Notes under the pieces: model-generated
Told to the model about the DNA's origin: nothing
Seen by the model: only the letters and a program-made list of their open reading frames with translations
The model's database searches: none
Part shown: one piece after another, positions 1 through 12,628 of the stretch
How positions within the stretch are numbered: the first letter of the stretch is position 1
Layout: each line of letters begins with the position of its first letter
Translations under genes and position numbers: made by a program
NCBI GenBank assembly: GCA_035041965.1
Contig: JAPYMA010001190.1
Span: 1-64,000 of the forward strand
Length of the DNA: 64,000 nucleotides
Source of the DNA: Anisakis pegreffii
Taxonomy: Eukaryota > Nematoda > Chromadorea > Rhabditida > Anisakidae
Direction of reading: 5' to 3'

Positions 1-81
1 CGTTTCGAGACCAAATTCAATTTGAAAATTTGAAAAACTTAGAGCTGCTATATCAAACTTAAGTCCCACCACGATTGTCTG
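1..81. repeat. Partial copy of 90-bp inverted-repeat element
   Basis: The window opens inside an element that starts CGTTTCGAGACC and ends CACGATTGTCTG. Fuller copies lie at 2633-2722, 14631-14720, 23254-23344 and 26223-26312. The left edge is cut off by the window. Confidence 0.6.
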
Positions 82-791
82 CAACCGTAGTTTATACTGA
101 TGCTACCCACGCCAATCGTTCCCAAAATCCCCCGCTTCCCAGTAATTTAATTCTGATATCTTCTCAACGATGGCCTTGCTTTCATCCATTTTTATTTTTA
201 TTTTGCCGATTTGATTTGTCATCTTTATTCTCAATCAGAAGGAGAAATGAAAAGAAATAAGTAAAACGATTACGTTTGATATAAAGTCGGAACAAGTAAA
301 ATACTTCGATTACCACTCAATATTTTACTTATTCCTTATTTATACCAAATGCACTCAAAAACAATAAATTGCACCAACATTTCAGACATCACAAATCATT
401 TATCAGCAATAAACCAATACTTTATACATCGATGTGTCAATTTTAATTATTTCATAGATTTCATCACGATTACATTACAAAACAATCACAATACTGATCA
501 ACACGAAACAATTATACAACTCAACATGAAAATATCACTTCACATCGCAAATATCATTCTTCTTCATTCCCATCTCCTCCTCCGATCACCTCTCCCCAAC
601 GTTCCATCACCCCTTCCAAACGCAACGTCCAATCATCTGCAAATTTCATACGATTATCGATCAATTCAACAAAACAAACTCAAAAAATTGCGTGTCGGTC
701 GGTGGACACCGATCGAAAACCGAAATGACCGCATTCGGTGGTCACAGAAAACCACTGGCCAGCGAAATAAGACGAAACTCGAATGATTCTT

Positions 792-877
792 TTTTCGGTG
801 ACTTCCCACCGAATACGCAATCGGTTGCCAGCGAAATTCGGCGACCGATGGCGTATTCGGTCGCAAGTCACCGAAAA
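792..877. repeat. Foldback hairpin, 38-bp arms, 10-nt loop
   Basis: The left arm 792-829 and right arm 840-877 are reverse complements at 34 of 38 positions, separated by 10 nt. The arms begin TTTTCGGTGACTT and end AAGTCACCGAAAA. The size and shape would suit a microRNA precursor or a very short foldback element; the sequence alone does not decide. Sequence just upstream (690-780) contains related CATTCGGTGGTCAC motifs, which favours a repeat-derived origin. Confidence 0.65.
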
Positions 878-2632
878 CAACACCAATTCACTTCTGTCAA
901 AAACGTTTCAACGAACATTACCTCGAGCAATTCAATTAAATAACAATTCAACTGCTATTCAAGCAACTGATTATTTAATTCTATCACAAGCAAACAAAAG
1001 TTTGGAATCGGATTGAAGATTGAATATATAAAAATAGATGCGGTACTTCAGTTTGTCAGTTTTTTGCACTTTTGGGTGATGAGAAATGAAATTTTGAGTT
1101 GAATAAATGAATTTTGTTTGGAATTGCGAGTGAGGATAAATAATTCGGATGAATTCTCCTTCATAAAAACGAGATAAACAACTACAAAACAGAGCACAAC
1201 GAGATGTATCCGAAAAGAGGCAAAACCTGCGAAACATTAAGCCGAAATTCCCAAATGAAGCTACAAATTATGCCTAAATATCACCACACCAAACCATTCG
1301 CCATCAACAAACCAACCAAAACTAAACTTAATTTTCAACAACCTCAAAATTTGGTGACACACAAATCAGACAACTGCAATTGACATTCGACTGCTCATTA
1401 TCATACACCTCACAAATAACATCAAACGCCCACTCGCCAATAATAAAACCTCACTTAAAATCGCTGCATCACCACAAACAACCGCACCAAACAAACCATC
1501 CAATTAAGAATGATAACTCATCGAAATGAATATCGAATAAACGATTCAAACGATCAACACTGATCACTGATTTGTATAGAGATGGCGCGGTTCTGATCAA
1601 TTTGATCAACAGTTATAAATAACGCTGACATGAATATATTCAAACATTTCAGCAATCCGTTTCATCTGCCTATCAGTGTCCTACAAAAGAGCGCTATTAC
1701 AACCAATGAATAACACATCAACTACGTTAGACAGACAACAATATGAAGACGATTATACAGCACAACAATACCACATAAAATAAACACAAACGCAATTTAT
1801 TGTTCGAAAATATTAAATTGTTCAACTGCACAAAAATTAAGCATTTTAAAGCCATTTTTCCGGACCTTCGACATCGATTTGGACTTAAAATATAGCCTGC
1901 ACCACTTTTTGAGACCCAATTCACCCTTTAAAACGGAAAAACCCAATAACGGCGATAACCAAACACCTCACAAATAATACCAAAAATTCAATCGCCAATC
2001 AAAAAATTTCGCTCAAAATCGACCCGAACACAAGAGTAATAAGCGAACGATAGCCACAAGCAACCGAACAAACACACCATTCAAATAACAATGATAATCC
2101 AATCAAAACACACACCAAACTTCATCTAATCATCAAGCGTCCAACAAAACACCATTATGCACCAACTCACAACAAATCAATATCACCATAATAACATCAG
2201 ACACACAACACTCACTATGAGACGGTTATACAGTGAAAGAATAGTGAACAAAATAATTACAAACACGCAATTTGGCCTACAAGAAAAATTAAATTGCCGA
2301 ACCTATTTTTGTGAACATTTTAAGGCCGTTTTTGGGGGACTGGACATGGATTTCTAACTAAAACACAGCCTGGCACGTTCCTTAGGCCCTAATAAACCTA
2401 TTTTCAACAAAAAATCCGCAAAAAAACCGCAAAAAACCCGCCAAACAGCCAATTTCTGCAGGACATACTGAATCATACCATCAAGAAGAGGTAGCGTGGA
2501 ATACCAAGTCGGCATAATGCCAATTACCGTATCCCAAACAATCGTGTCGAGACCACACGTCATCTATAACAGCTCAATATCATTTAAATCTCAGAGCCAT
2601 GCATCACTTCGCAGTTTGCCTACTACAGTATT

Positions 2633-2722
2633 CAGACAATCGTTTCGAGACCCGTTTCAATTCAAAAATTCAAATAAATTTGAAGCTACTATCGTGGAAC
2701 GTGGTCCCACCACGATTGTCTG
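2633..2722. repeat. 90-bp element with imperfect terminal inverted repeats (diverged copy)
   Basis: Starts CAGACAATCGTTTCGAGACC and ends CACGATTGTCTG, so the ends are roughly 20-bp inverted repeats around an AT-rich centre. It lies downstream of sequence (about 2380-2460) that resembles the CCGCAAAAAACCCG stretch of the larger repeat near PIGG. This is therefore probably an older copy of the same compound repeat. Confidence 0.6.
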
Positions 2723-3032
2723 TTCTTACGGTCGGCGCCAACGCCACACACACCAAGTGTTTTCGAAGTCCCCTGCCTTCTTTGGCTGCTCAATTCAAAT
2801 GTTTTTTTAAGGGTGATGTTATCGGAGTCATTATTCCTCCTCGTTTATCTGTCCTTTTATTCCTCGCTCACCCAATTCCTCATTATTACCCGATATTTTG
2901 TGAATCGTATTCTATTTATTCCACCTTTATGTCGAACACGCTCATGAATAATTTATTGAAACAACTCTGATGATTTCTTAGAATATTTATTAGTATTCAA
3001 CAGAATATTTAAGACGTCATTTCACATACAAT

Positions 3033-3104
3033 CACATGAACTATATTCGTGATATTATGATACTTTAAGTTGCGTATCATAATATCACGAATACAGTTCA
3101 CGTG
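3033..3104. repeat. Foldback hairpin, 31-bp arms, 10-nt loop
   Basis: Arms 3033-3063 and 3074-3104 pair at 29 of 31 positions around the loop TTTAAGTTGC. The inner 19 bp next to the loop are perfectly complementary (TTCGTGATATTATGATAC and its complement). No coding sequence overlaps it. Candidate pre-miRNA-like hairpin or miniature inverted repeat. Confidence 0.7.
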
Positions 3105-4661
3105 CAATTCCCCGTCCCTCTCGTCGCCGTCCCACCTCTTCCTAACGCCGTCGTCGTCCAGTCACCTGCAAATTTCATGAGACCATCGGTGAACAAACTG
3201 AAACAAGTGGCGTTCTCCGTTCCACTGCTCGAAACCGAAAGCAACCATTCGGTCGCTTGAAACCGAAAATCGATTTCCGTTGGTCATTTTCAGAGGCGAA
3301 ACTGAACACGACCGAACTCTCGGCGGCAACCAAAGATGGAAGACCATCGAACTTGAACCGATCTTCCAGTGAGAAAATTTCCACTGCAACGTTCACCTTG
3401 AATTGTGAGGAAACGACAAAACATTCCTCCGACAAGCCTTCTTCATTTCGACATTTAAATGAATCCATTAACGTGTAAAAACACGAAAGACGTAATTATA
3501 TCAATCGCAAAACAAGAAACGATACACAAAACGAAACGAAATATACGGCAAAAGGCAAATCTCGTCAAAAAATTCCGCCCAAATCCTCAAACAATGCTAA
3601 CACCTACACTTCACCATCACCACCAACAAACCACTCACCACCATCATACCAGTCAAAACTGAACCCGACTCAATCTTCAATCGCAAATCAAATCCCAACC
3701 AAACCTGCCCTACAGATCAAACCAATCCCTCTCAATCTTCTCACTATCAAAACTTCACCAATTCATTAAACAAACGCCAGCCATTCCCTAAATCTCCTCA
3801 ATCCACACCCCAAAAATCAAACCAATCTCCTCAACCACCCAAATCTCCAACGCCTTCGAACAAACCAATCTCTCAAATCAATACCAACAATAGGTACGTC
3901 CAATAACCAGTACCAATCAAACCAATAGGTAGATATGTCCAATAATAATAACAATCTCCACTAATCAGTACCAAATCAGCTTCACCAACACCACGACACA
4001 TCTAATATCCATCAAATGAATCTCCATCCAACCTATCCACCGCACCCGACCACAACTAAACACCACTCCTCACCAACCTCCCTACCCATACTCTCTGCGT
4101 AACTATCAAATACAACCGCAAAAAACCGAATCAATAACAAAACAACGACTACAACAATATCGATAACAATTCAAATGTAACTACACCATCGAATGAGCAA
4201 TATTCAACGCGATTAAACAACTATGTTCACGGGTACATACAATTATCACCTCAAAATTATTGCATTCGACTCGATTTCGATCACATTAAACAAAACAATT
4301 CAACAAAATCATATCATATCAAACCACAAACATTCCATAACACTCCATTCAAAATCTCCTCACAAAGCCACTAAAAACACATTAACGAATAAACAAAATC
4401 GCGTTCGAAACAAACGTTTGCAATCAAAAAATAATTAAAATTCACAATGAAATATCAAACAAATTCGCCCTAAATACACTACATTTACGTTATCTAAAAC
4501 CTCACTTCACCGCCATTAAATCACCAAATTTACGTTAAAGTAACATTACCACCTTCAATAACAATTTCACAGCAAATACCAATCAATCAATCAATAAAAA
4601 AATCGCCACCAAAACAACTCCAAAAGCAGTTTCTAAACCCATCCAACCCATCGCCAGTCCC

Positions 4662-7182
4662 TCACATCACACCCCTATTACCCATACTCGCCATGTTCAC
4701 CCAACCCGACAGTCTCCTATAGACCAACGCCGCCAGCACGATACCCAACAAGAAAATCGCCCAGAGCTCCCACGAAAATATGCCTCTCGTCGTATTCGAT
4801 GCTGCGTTCGACGCTGTGCCACCAACAGCCACTCGATTGGCTGAAACGGCAGCCCGATCTGCTCCCCCCGTTCCTTCCCGTCCATATCCCGCCTCTGTCG
4901 TCTCTCCAAACGCAGACGATATCATGCCAGCAGCACCACTGCTCGTGGCACTTACACCCGGCTCACTACCCTCTGCCGAATCCAGCTTTCCATCACCCAA
5001 ACCCATCGCTTTGCCCGATTCAGCCTGCTCAGGCTCGGGCACAACTACTGCAGCTCCTTCTCTCGTCTGCAGACGATTCGCGCCATTCCATTCCTGTTCC
5101 ATCGATTCCGTTGCCGATACTGCAGTCGTGTTTCTTCCGGAAGCGTTCGTCCCTCCATCGCACGTCTCGCCATCGATTCTCGACGCGTCCAGGCTCGCCA
5201 CATGATCGCCTCGCTCATCTTCTGTGCCAGCAGCTATATCCATTTCATTCTGAAAAAAAAAAGGAAACCAATTCCTTCACAACAATGCCCACCTCAACAT
5301 CTCAACCCCTCCCCCCCACAAAAAATCTTTTCAACGAAAACATTTTAAAGATCTCCCCAATCTTTCAATTCCTAAACTCGGATAACATCTAAGCAACGTT
5401 TCTAACAATCTACCACATCCCAAACGCCCACCCCATCCACCGTTCACATTCAAAAACACGATATTCCACGATAAAAACAATCCAAAAATCACAAATTAAA
5501 TCAACTCAAAACCTTAAACGATATCTGTTTGGCCAGGCTTCGTGCTTCTTCTGCCATGCTGAACGCAGCACCACCGTTATTGCTGCTCGCTGAAGTGTTG
5601 TCACCGTTCGCGCTCGATAAATTCTGCGAGTTCCTGTCCAACAGGGCATCGCACATACGCAGACCACACTCTGCACACACCCAATCACGACTTCTGCAAC
5701 ACAATACCACAAAATTCTCAGCAATAACCTCAAAAAAAAATTTCCAACTTTTCAAAACAAAATTCCACAAAAATTCACTCATTGATACAAAAAATTCTCC
5801 CTTTTTAATTGATCTGATTGCATTTTTCAGTTAAAAAATGTCAAAAATCCTAACAAAAAGTCTACAAAATAAGAAAATCTCTGCAAAAACTCACGCAATC
5901 GCCAGTTTCTTTCGTTCCGACGGTGGATACTCCAACGAGCCGAGCGCACCGGCCGAATGCGTCGGCATGAAACCAATCAGAGCCAACAGGGCGGTACGAA
6001 CTGAAACATCATTTCTCTCAGATACTATCCGAAACTCCTTCAAAAACGAACAAAATTTCCCCAAACCAAGCAAAACACCCTTGTCTAAAAATAAAAAAAT
6101 CACCCCAAAGCACCCAAATCAATCACAAAAAAGCCCACTAACTCGACCACGACGGTTGCCACGACTCCGGATGATGTCCCGATATGCTCAGACAAATCTT
6201 TTGATTCAACTGGAAGCGTCCATTCGGCTGCAACACCAACGAAATGCTCACAAAATAATAAAAAGATTCAACGATGTCAAATATCACCAAACACTCGCCA
6301 TATCTGTCAATCGAATGCACAATTTTACGTGCAAAAACCAACCGTAAGCACCTCAGGTACAATCAATATTTTAACATCGCCACGCCATCTCACTGTGAGC
6401 GAAACCGAATTCCGGTAATTCCTTATCCCACTTCCGGTAATTTCACTTTCCACCGGTAATTCCAATTACCACCGAATTCCAGTAATTTCATTTCCCACCC
6501 CACTTCCGGTAATTTCACTTACCACCCAAATTCACAACCACCAAAATAATCACAAGACAAATAAATCGTCAATACCGTTAACAAGATGACACTTGGTGGT
6601 TTCATCGGGTAGTCCACGGGTAAGAGAATACGACCGTGATATATACCTCCATCGAAGTCCGTGTCTGCCGGTCCACGCACCGTGAAATGCCACTCGAACA
6701 GATTATCCTCAAATCGAAGCATACCACCATGATATTTCCACAAAAAACTACCAACATAACCAAATACAAAGCAATTTCACGCCAACTTCTTCATAACGAT
6801 TTAAAAAATTTTTCGAAATTATAATGGCCACCCAAAAATTTCAAAATGTAACCTCTAGTGGTTGTGCGTAGTACATATCAGTCGGATTGCGCAGCTCCGC
6901 AGCCTCCTTCATCAAACGCTTCACACCTAAACGATGAAAAATTTCTTTTCCAAAAAAAGTTCCTCCACAACAAACAAATCTCACACCAATACCCGTCAAC
7001 TATACCCTGATCTCAAACTAATTACTACTAATTCCTGAAACTGATCTAATACTTACTTGCCTGCCCGGGCAAGATGAAAACAACTCAACAATGACCAAAT
7101 CTAACAATGAGCAAAGCTAACCTGGACTTCGCATATTGTACTGAGAAGCATCCGGTATATTGTTGCCATTTACTTCGGTCAT
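4662..7182 (-). CDS. UBE2J1: Ubiquitin-conjugating enzyme E2 J type (UBE2J1/UBC6 family), tail-anchored
   Basis: Seven exons: 7122-7182, 6853-6926, 6576-6707, 6143-6227, 5895-6000, 5513-5693, 4662-5249 (408 aa, stop TGA). The family charges ubiquitin and passes it to substrates of ER-associated degradation on the cytosolic face of the ER. The UBC fold spans about residues 15-150. Visible are DNLFEWHFTVRGP, the YPMKPPS turn, and ICLSISGHHPESWQPSW, which holds the active-site cysteine near residue 101. The block AEEARSLAKQISFK ends the conserved part. A long G/A/E/T-rich linker follows, then one hydrophobic segment (about 371-393, WAIFLLGIVLAALVY) 15 residues from the C terminus, as expected of a tail anchor. 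The start follows from the conserved QYNMRSP block in exon 1. UBE2J1 fits better than UBE2J2, but the two paralogues are similar. Confidence 0.95.
6406..6530. repeat. Degenerate GGTAATT tandem repeat in UBE2J intron
   Basis: About six imperfect copies of a unit containing TCCGGTAATTTCA sit inside the intron between UBE2J exons 3 and 4 (6228-6575). No function is evident. Confidence 0.55.
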
Positions 7183-8503
7183 TTTCTATCTTCTCTTGCT
7201 TTTGAAGGCTAAAACACTTCACTTGAATCTAAAAATTATTTCCTACAATACGCATACAATGACACTAAAACAATCCCACATCAAATAGCAATGACAGACA
7301 CAATTTCACAGACAAACCACACCGCATAATCGCCGTAATAATTCACTGCACAACAACACAACGCACCCCGCAATACTAACGGCAAACGCTCACCGAAACG
7401 AAACGAATACTGCAGAAAACCATCAAAAAATACCATCAACCCCTTCACAATCACAATACCAATAATAATTCACACAAAGACTACAAATACAAGTAGCATC
7501 TCATTAAAAAACAACCGCAATAAATGATATCTTCAGTCCGATAATCTCCCAATCCGCCCGTATATCCACAAAAATACACGCTCACAATGCGTCTACCATC
7601 CGCGACGAACCATCAGCAATAAATTAATAACAAAAACAATCGAATTAATTCCACAAAACTAACAAAAATTCAAAAAATTCCCACAAATAACTAAATAAAT
7701 AAATTTTCAAGTCACATCTCTTGAATTCTTGACGTGTCACCAAAACACCCCGAGACGTTTCGCCAAAATCGCACCCATCTCTCTCCACCTCCAACCTATC
7801 ACCACCAAAAGTGGCACAATCTCCCCACCCCAATCGAGTTTTTAAATTTTCCCACATACCGCGTCTCACACTAAATATTCAATAAACAATAATTCCCATA
7901 AGTTTTCCAATTTTTCATAAACAATAAATATTTTCAAATTCTCAATAAAATATTGACCTGAATTCAAAAAATAACAATACGAGAACATAAAATTTCCAAA
8001 CGCAATCCACGTTCGCGATCACCACACCGATAAACAAATGTTTTCGAAATCGTCACAACGCTCTCAACAACCACAAAACTTCAATTGCAAACTCATTTAT
8101 TCCTATTTTTCCTTCCTTCAATCCTCATTTCAATCACCAAAACACGAACAACGTTACAAAGCGCCTCCAAAACAGCGTAAATGCAACAGAAATAAATAAA
8201 ATACTCTCTCAATGATATCCTCATCGAGTAATAATCACTGATAATTAATGATCACTGATAATTGGCAACTACTGATAAACCGACAAGTGAACAATTCATA
8301 TCACTGATAATAATCTCAACCTCAATCTCAACCGTACCACCGCTAATAAGTGAAATAACCGAATCACCACTACATATCCAATGATAATTTCAATCAGCAA
8401 TGAAATTTCTTCATTCCGCCACGATCTCTCTCAAAATAATTCAAATCAATAAAGATATCTCTCAACAAATAAAACAAATCATCAATAATTTACACTAAAC
8501 ACG
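7183..8503. other. Intergenic spacer between UBE2J and choline dehydrogenase
   Basis: No gene was seen. This spacer contains the promoter and 5' UTR of UBE2J and the 3' end of the next gene, but no clear TATA or poly(A) signal could be assigned. Between about 8210 and 8390 there is a cluster of TGATAA/TTATCA motifs, several as ACTGATAAT. Such WGATAR-like words recur through the window. Confidence 0.5.
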
Positions 8504-11207
8504 TTAATTCGCCGGTTTCCAAATGGGCACGTCAGCCGGCTCCAGCATCTTCTTTCCTTGAATCAAATCTGCCGCCCTCTCAGCCAGCATTATCGTCGGC
8601 GCGTTCAGATTACCGCTTACTATCGATGGCATCACCGAGGCGTCCACCACCTAAATATTTACCAAAAATTACCACAGTTCACCACAAAAATTACCACAAA
8701 TACCACATATTAACCCTATCACCACCACTAAATTACCAAACCACCACAATACCAACTCAATAACCACCATAACCGAACGAGACCTCAATAAAATTCTAAT
8801 AAACCCTTCATAATAACACAATAAATTCTTCACGACTATCATAATCACAAAAATAATTACAAAAATAACTTCAATAAAATGAAACCTTCAAATTCTCAAC
8901 ACCATATACAGACATATTCCGTGGATTTACCACAGCGAAATTACTATCCGATGCCCCCATCGCGCACGTACCACTCGGATGATAGGCTGACGCTGCTTTT
9001 TCCTTTACGAATTCATCTATCTTCAATAAAAATATTCATAAATAATCATTGTAACATACAGAATAACAAATAATAACAATAACAACAACAATAACAGTCG
9101 TAATAATAAAAATAACCTGCTCGTCCGTGCTGCAGTCAGCCCCCGGTGCCAGCTCCTCTCCTCTGTACTGATCGAATGATGGCTGTGCGAATATTTCCCT
9201 AAAATAATCACAAAACAAATTCACAAAATCTGCACCAACCAATCACCACAACTCCAAAATAATACCTACCAAATTCCCCTCGAATTTCAAATAAATATCC
9301 AAATTCTCTCAACCAATACCACCTACCACGCAAACAATAACACCAAAATACACTACCCACCTGGACAATCGAATACACCGTCTAAACTCGGCCCAATCCT
9401 CCTCCATCGACATATAATTCGGATCCATGATCGGATGTACTCTCGGGTCTTTGCTCTGCAACGTCAACTCGCCTCTCGATTTCGAGCGCATCGGCCCTAC
9501 GTGAACCTATAAACCTTGCAACAATCACTTACTACTCCACTCAAGCTTCTGAACCTCTCTGATCTGATCAACCATACACACTGATCAGCTGATCTGATCA
9601 ACCATATACTCTGATCAGCTGATCTGATCAACCATATACTCTGATCAGCTGATCTGATCAACTGCTCACATTACCAGTTTCCAAGCAATGAAACCACTTT
9701 CAAAAATATCAAAATTTTCTTAAAAAACTGCAAACCAATCGATGCCAAGCAACGAAAAATATCAATTTCAAATGCTAAACGAAATAAAGAAGTTAATTTC
9801 ACCTGGTAGGCATGGCACGTTCCACTCTTCCGCCCGTCATCATGCACCGTAGACGGCAAAAAATGAAATTGTATGTCCGGATGCGGAATCTAAAATAAAA
9901 CACACCGAACACACCCAATCCTTCATAAAATCTCTATAAATATACAACCACAACACATCGAATCAATCAAAAACTTTAAAAAATCCCGCTACAAATCATT
10001 TCAAAACTCATTTTCGAACAAAATTCAAAATCCCAAACCACTAAACTATTAAAAAAAACAAAACACCAAAAATGACTACGATACAAAACTAAATTAAAAT
10101 CTAAAAAATCAAATATCAATCCAAAAACCACACCAAACCAAACCCAACCTTCGACGTCGTCCTCGCAAACCCGCCCGACTCCAAATGGCTGCTCGCACCT
10201 AGACCCGTATGTGTCAAGAACCATTGCAGACCGATGCGAATCATATTATGCGGAAATCTCCATGAGCTCTGATTATACAACGTGATCGGTTGAGTACACT
10301 TCTGCATTATAATATCATTATCATTACTTACTACTTATTACTACTTATCAATAGTTATTGACACCAATATTACTGCAAAATCCCTCTAACATAAACAAAT
10401 CCCTAAATCCGTTGTAAATCTTTTAAAAAATGCAAATCAAACGAACAGATATCCCCAAAAATGAATCCGAACCACACCTGCTGCACATAAATCTCCAAGT
10501 GATCCATCAAATTGTGACCAACACCAGGCAAATCCTCCACTACGTCGATACCAACACTCTGAATAATACAAATAAATAATTAAAACAATAACAAACCAAC
10601 ACAAAAACAACTAAAACAATTAATAACCTCACAAAAAAACCCAAAATCCAAATCAATCCCAGACCAATCCCTAACCTTCAGATGAGATTCCGGTCCCACT
10701 CCGCTCAGCATCAGTAGCTGAGGTGAATTAATCGCACCACCACACAGAATCACATTACAGCCACCCGTCGCATCGCTCAACATCAACTGCTCGCAATCGC
10801 TTTTATTTATCGCCGTTTTCGAGTGATAATCTGGCTGAATAACACGTTTCATCACTTTATCACTAAGCTTATCACCTTATCAGTACCTTATCAATGCTTA
10901 TCACTGAGCCTCTTGCCACTGATACTGATAACAAGATCTCTGATCAGCTACGAGCGACAACGAGCTCGTGATTCCATGGCTTATCATCCACCTCTTTATC
11001 ACTAAACTGCTTTTTTAAAATCACTATCGACTAAACAACATCATAAACGAAATATCAGCCCACCTTCCTGACCAGCTCCACTCCGATTGCACGTTTTTTG
11101 TCAAAAAGTACTCGTGTCACCAACACACTCGACAGTATATCCAAATTGGGACGATTCAATACCTGCAATATCATAATATTTATAATAATATTATATTAAT
11201 AACACTC

Positions 11208-11258
<51 letters not shown>

Positions 11259-12628
11259 TAAAACAAAGCAATAAATATAAAACAAAGCACCACCGGACGC
11301 AGATAAGCCACCGAAGTGCTGCAGCGTTTACCCTCATGAATGGTCATATTCATCTCACCCAGACCCTCTTGCCGATACCCATTCATGTCTTCAGTTCGAC
11401 CGACTCCATGCTGAAATTTTCAATCATTTCATCAAAATATCCCGAAAAAATACCCGCAAATCTGCCCGCTTCATCAAAACCTTACCCGATTTCCTAGCCA
11501 AAACATCCCCAGCCATACGCTAACCCATCACAATACACACGTTCCCGAGTTTTTCCCCGGGAAAACCTCCAAATTCAAAACAAAAAAGATACCTGATTCC
11601 CAGCCGCTAAAAACGCTTGATGTAAAGGGTTCTTGCACTTGGCTCGCATCACTTTCAGAGGGCCATTATGCCCCCGATACGGGTCCGTGGCACCCTTCGA
11701 GCAGTCATACGTTTCAGATTTCTTGAAATAAGGCAGGCAATTCGCGTACGTCCACCCGGCGGCCCCCTCGCCATCCCATCGGTCATAATCCAGCGGATGT
11801 CCTCGGATATGCACCATAGCGTTCAACGACGACGATCCACCCCAGACACGTCCACGCGGCCAGTACATCACTCGATTCTTCATGTGCTTCTGCGGCACCG
11901 TATTGTAGAACCTGATCGTACCGTTACCGGTTACTGAACCTACCGTACTCACTAGTTACTGTATCTACCGCACCCAGTTACTGTATTAACCGTAATCAAT
12001 TACTGTATTTGCAGTACCCACCGCACTATACAATAGGAGGCACGGCACTATACACTACACCGTGAAACGAGTACCATTACTATACAGATGAGCGAATATA
12101 CTATCAAATAATAATAAAATAATAATAATAAAATAACAATAATAATAACAAAACAATAATAAAAAATAAACAAACCAATTGTAATTCTCGTTACGTAAAT
12201 TATACATCAAAGCCGCAGGCATATGTATCTTCCAGTTCCACGTGTGATCCTGCGGACCCGCTTCCAGCAGCACAACTTTATTCGCAGGATCCTCCGAGAG
12301 CCGATGTGCCTTAATCACAAATATTAAAATAAAACATAAATAAATGAATAAAAATAATAAACAATAACACTAATAAAAACAATAACAAAACAACAAATAA
12401 ATAATCAGCACCCACCAGAACACAGCCAGCCGAACCAGCGCCCACAATGATATGCGTTGCTTTTTGGCCGTTGAATTTTTTGATTTCGATAGAATTAATT
12501 TGATTTACATTTGATAAAAGCGATGAAGAGTGAATACACTTCCGAGTAATATCGCCAGTTTTAAATGATCGCCTCATAAATCGATGCGACCAGCATATTG
12601 AGTTATTAAATCGTATTCTTCCAAACAT
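8504..12628 (-). CDS. CHDH: Choline dehydrogenase (GMC oxidoreductase), probably mitochondrial
   Basis: Thirteen exons: 12416-12628, 12176-12309, 11593-11911, 11294-11410, 11064-11162, 10676-10834, 10478-10558, 10149-10301, 9803-9889, 9361-9506, 9117-9198, 8886-9020, 8504-8650 (623 aa, stop TAA). The family oxidises choline to betaine aldehyde with FAD at the inner mitochondrial membrane. The first ~55 residues are Arg/Ser-rich and poor in acids, like a transit peptide. The FAD-binding GAGSAGCVL is at about 63-71, the GMC signature [17 protein letters not shown] at about 132-148, and the second signature [14 protein letters not shown] lies in exon 6. The catalytic His is near 544 in [11 protein letters not shown], and the second active-site residue is in [18 protein letters not shown]. 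Similarity to vertebrate CHDH runs end to end, including [10 protein letters not shown] and TIHEGKR. Start: first ATG of MFGRIRF; an in-frame ATG three codons upstream is possible. Confidence 0.95.
9546..9662. repeat. 30-bp tandem repeat rich in TGATCA palindromes (CHDH intron)
   Basis: Three to four copies of a 30-bp unit containing CTGATCAGCTGATCTGATCA lie in the CHDH intron 9507-9802. The unit is itself almost palindromic. No coding role is evident. Confidence 0.7.

Larger units (their letters stand above)
1..4661. other. Intergenic region, no supported gene
   Basis: No open frame here resembles a known protein and no chain of frame-compatible exons could be built. The stretch contains two strong hairpins (792-877 and 3033-3104) and an old copy of the dispersed repeat seen around PIGG (about 1700-2770). 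It also contains a partial copy of the 90-bp inverted-repeat element at 1-81. The rest is AT-rich sequence with no structure I can name. Confidence 0.6.

Noticed and set aside
2496..2970. Overlapping open frames of 104 and 123 codons
   Set aside because: They cross the 90-bp inverted-repeat element and are not conserved in its other copies.
4780..5392. Two plus-strand open frames of 141 and 197 codons
   Set aside because: They are antisense shadows of the last UBE2J exon, which has clear family motifs and a tail anchor.
7645..7869. Minus-strand open frame of 74 codons upstream of UBE2J
   Set aside because: No homology, no matching splice partner; at most part of a 5' UTR.
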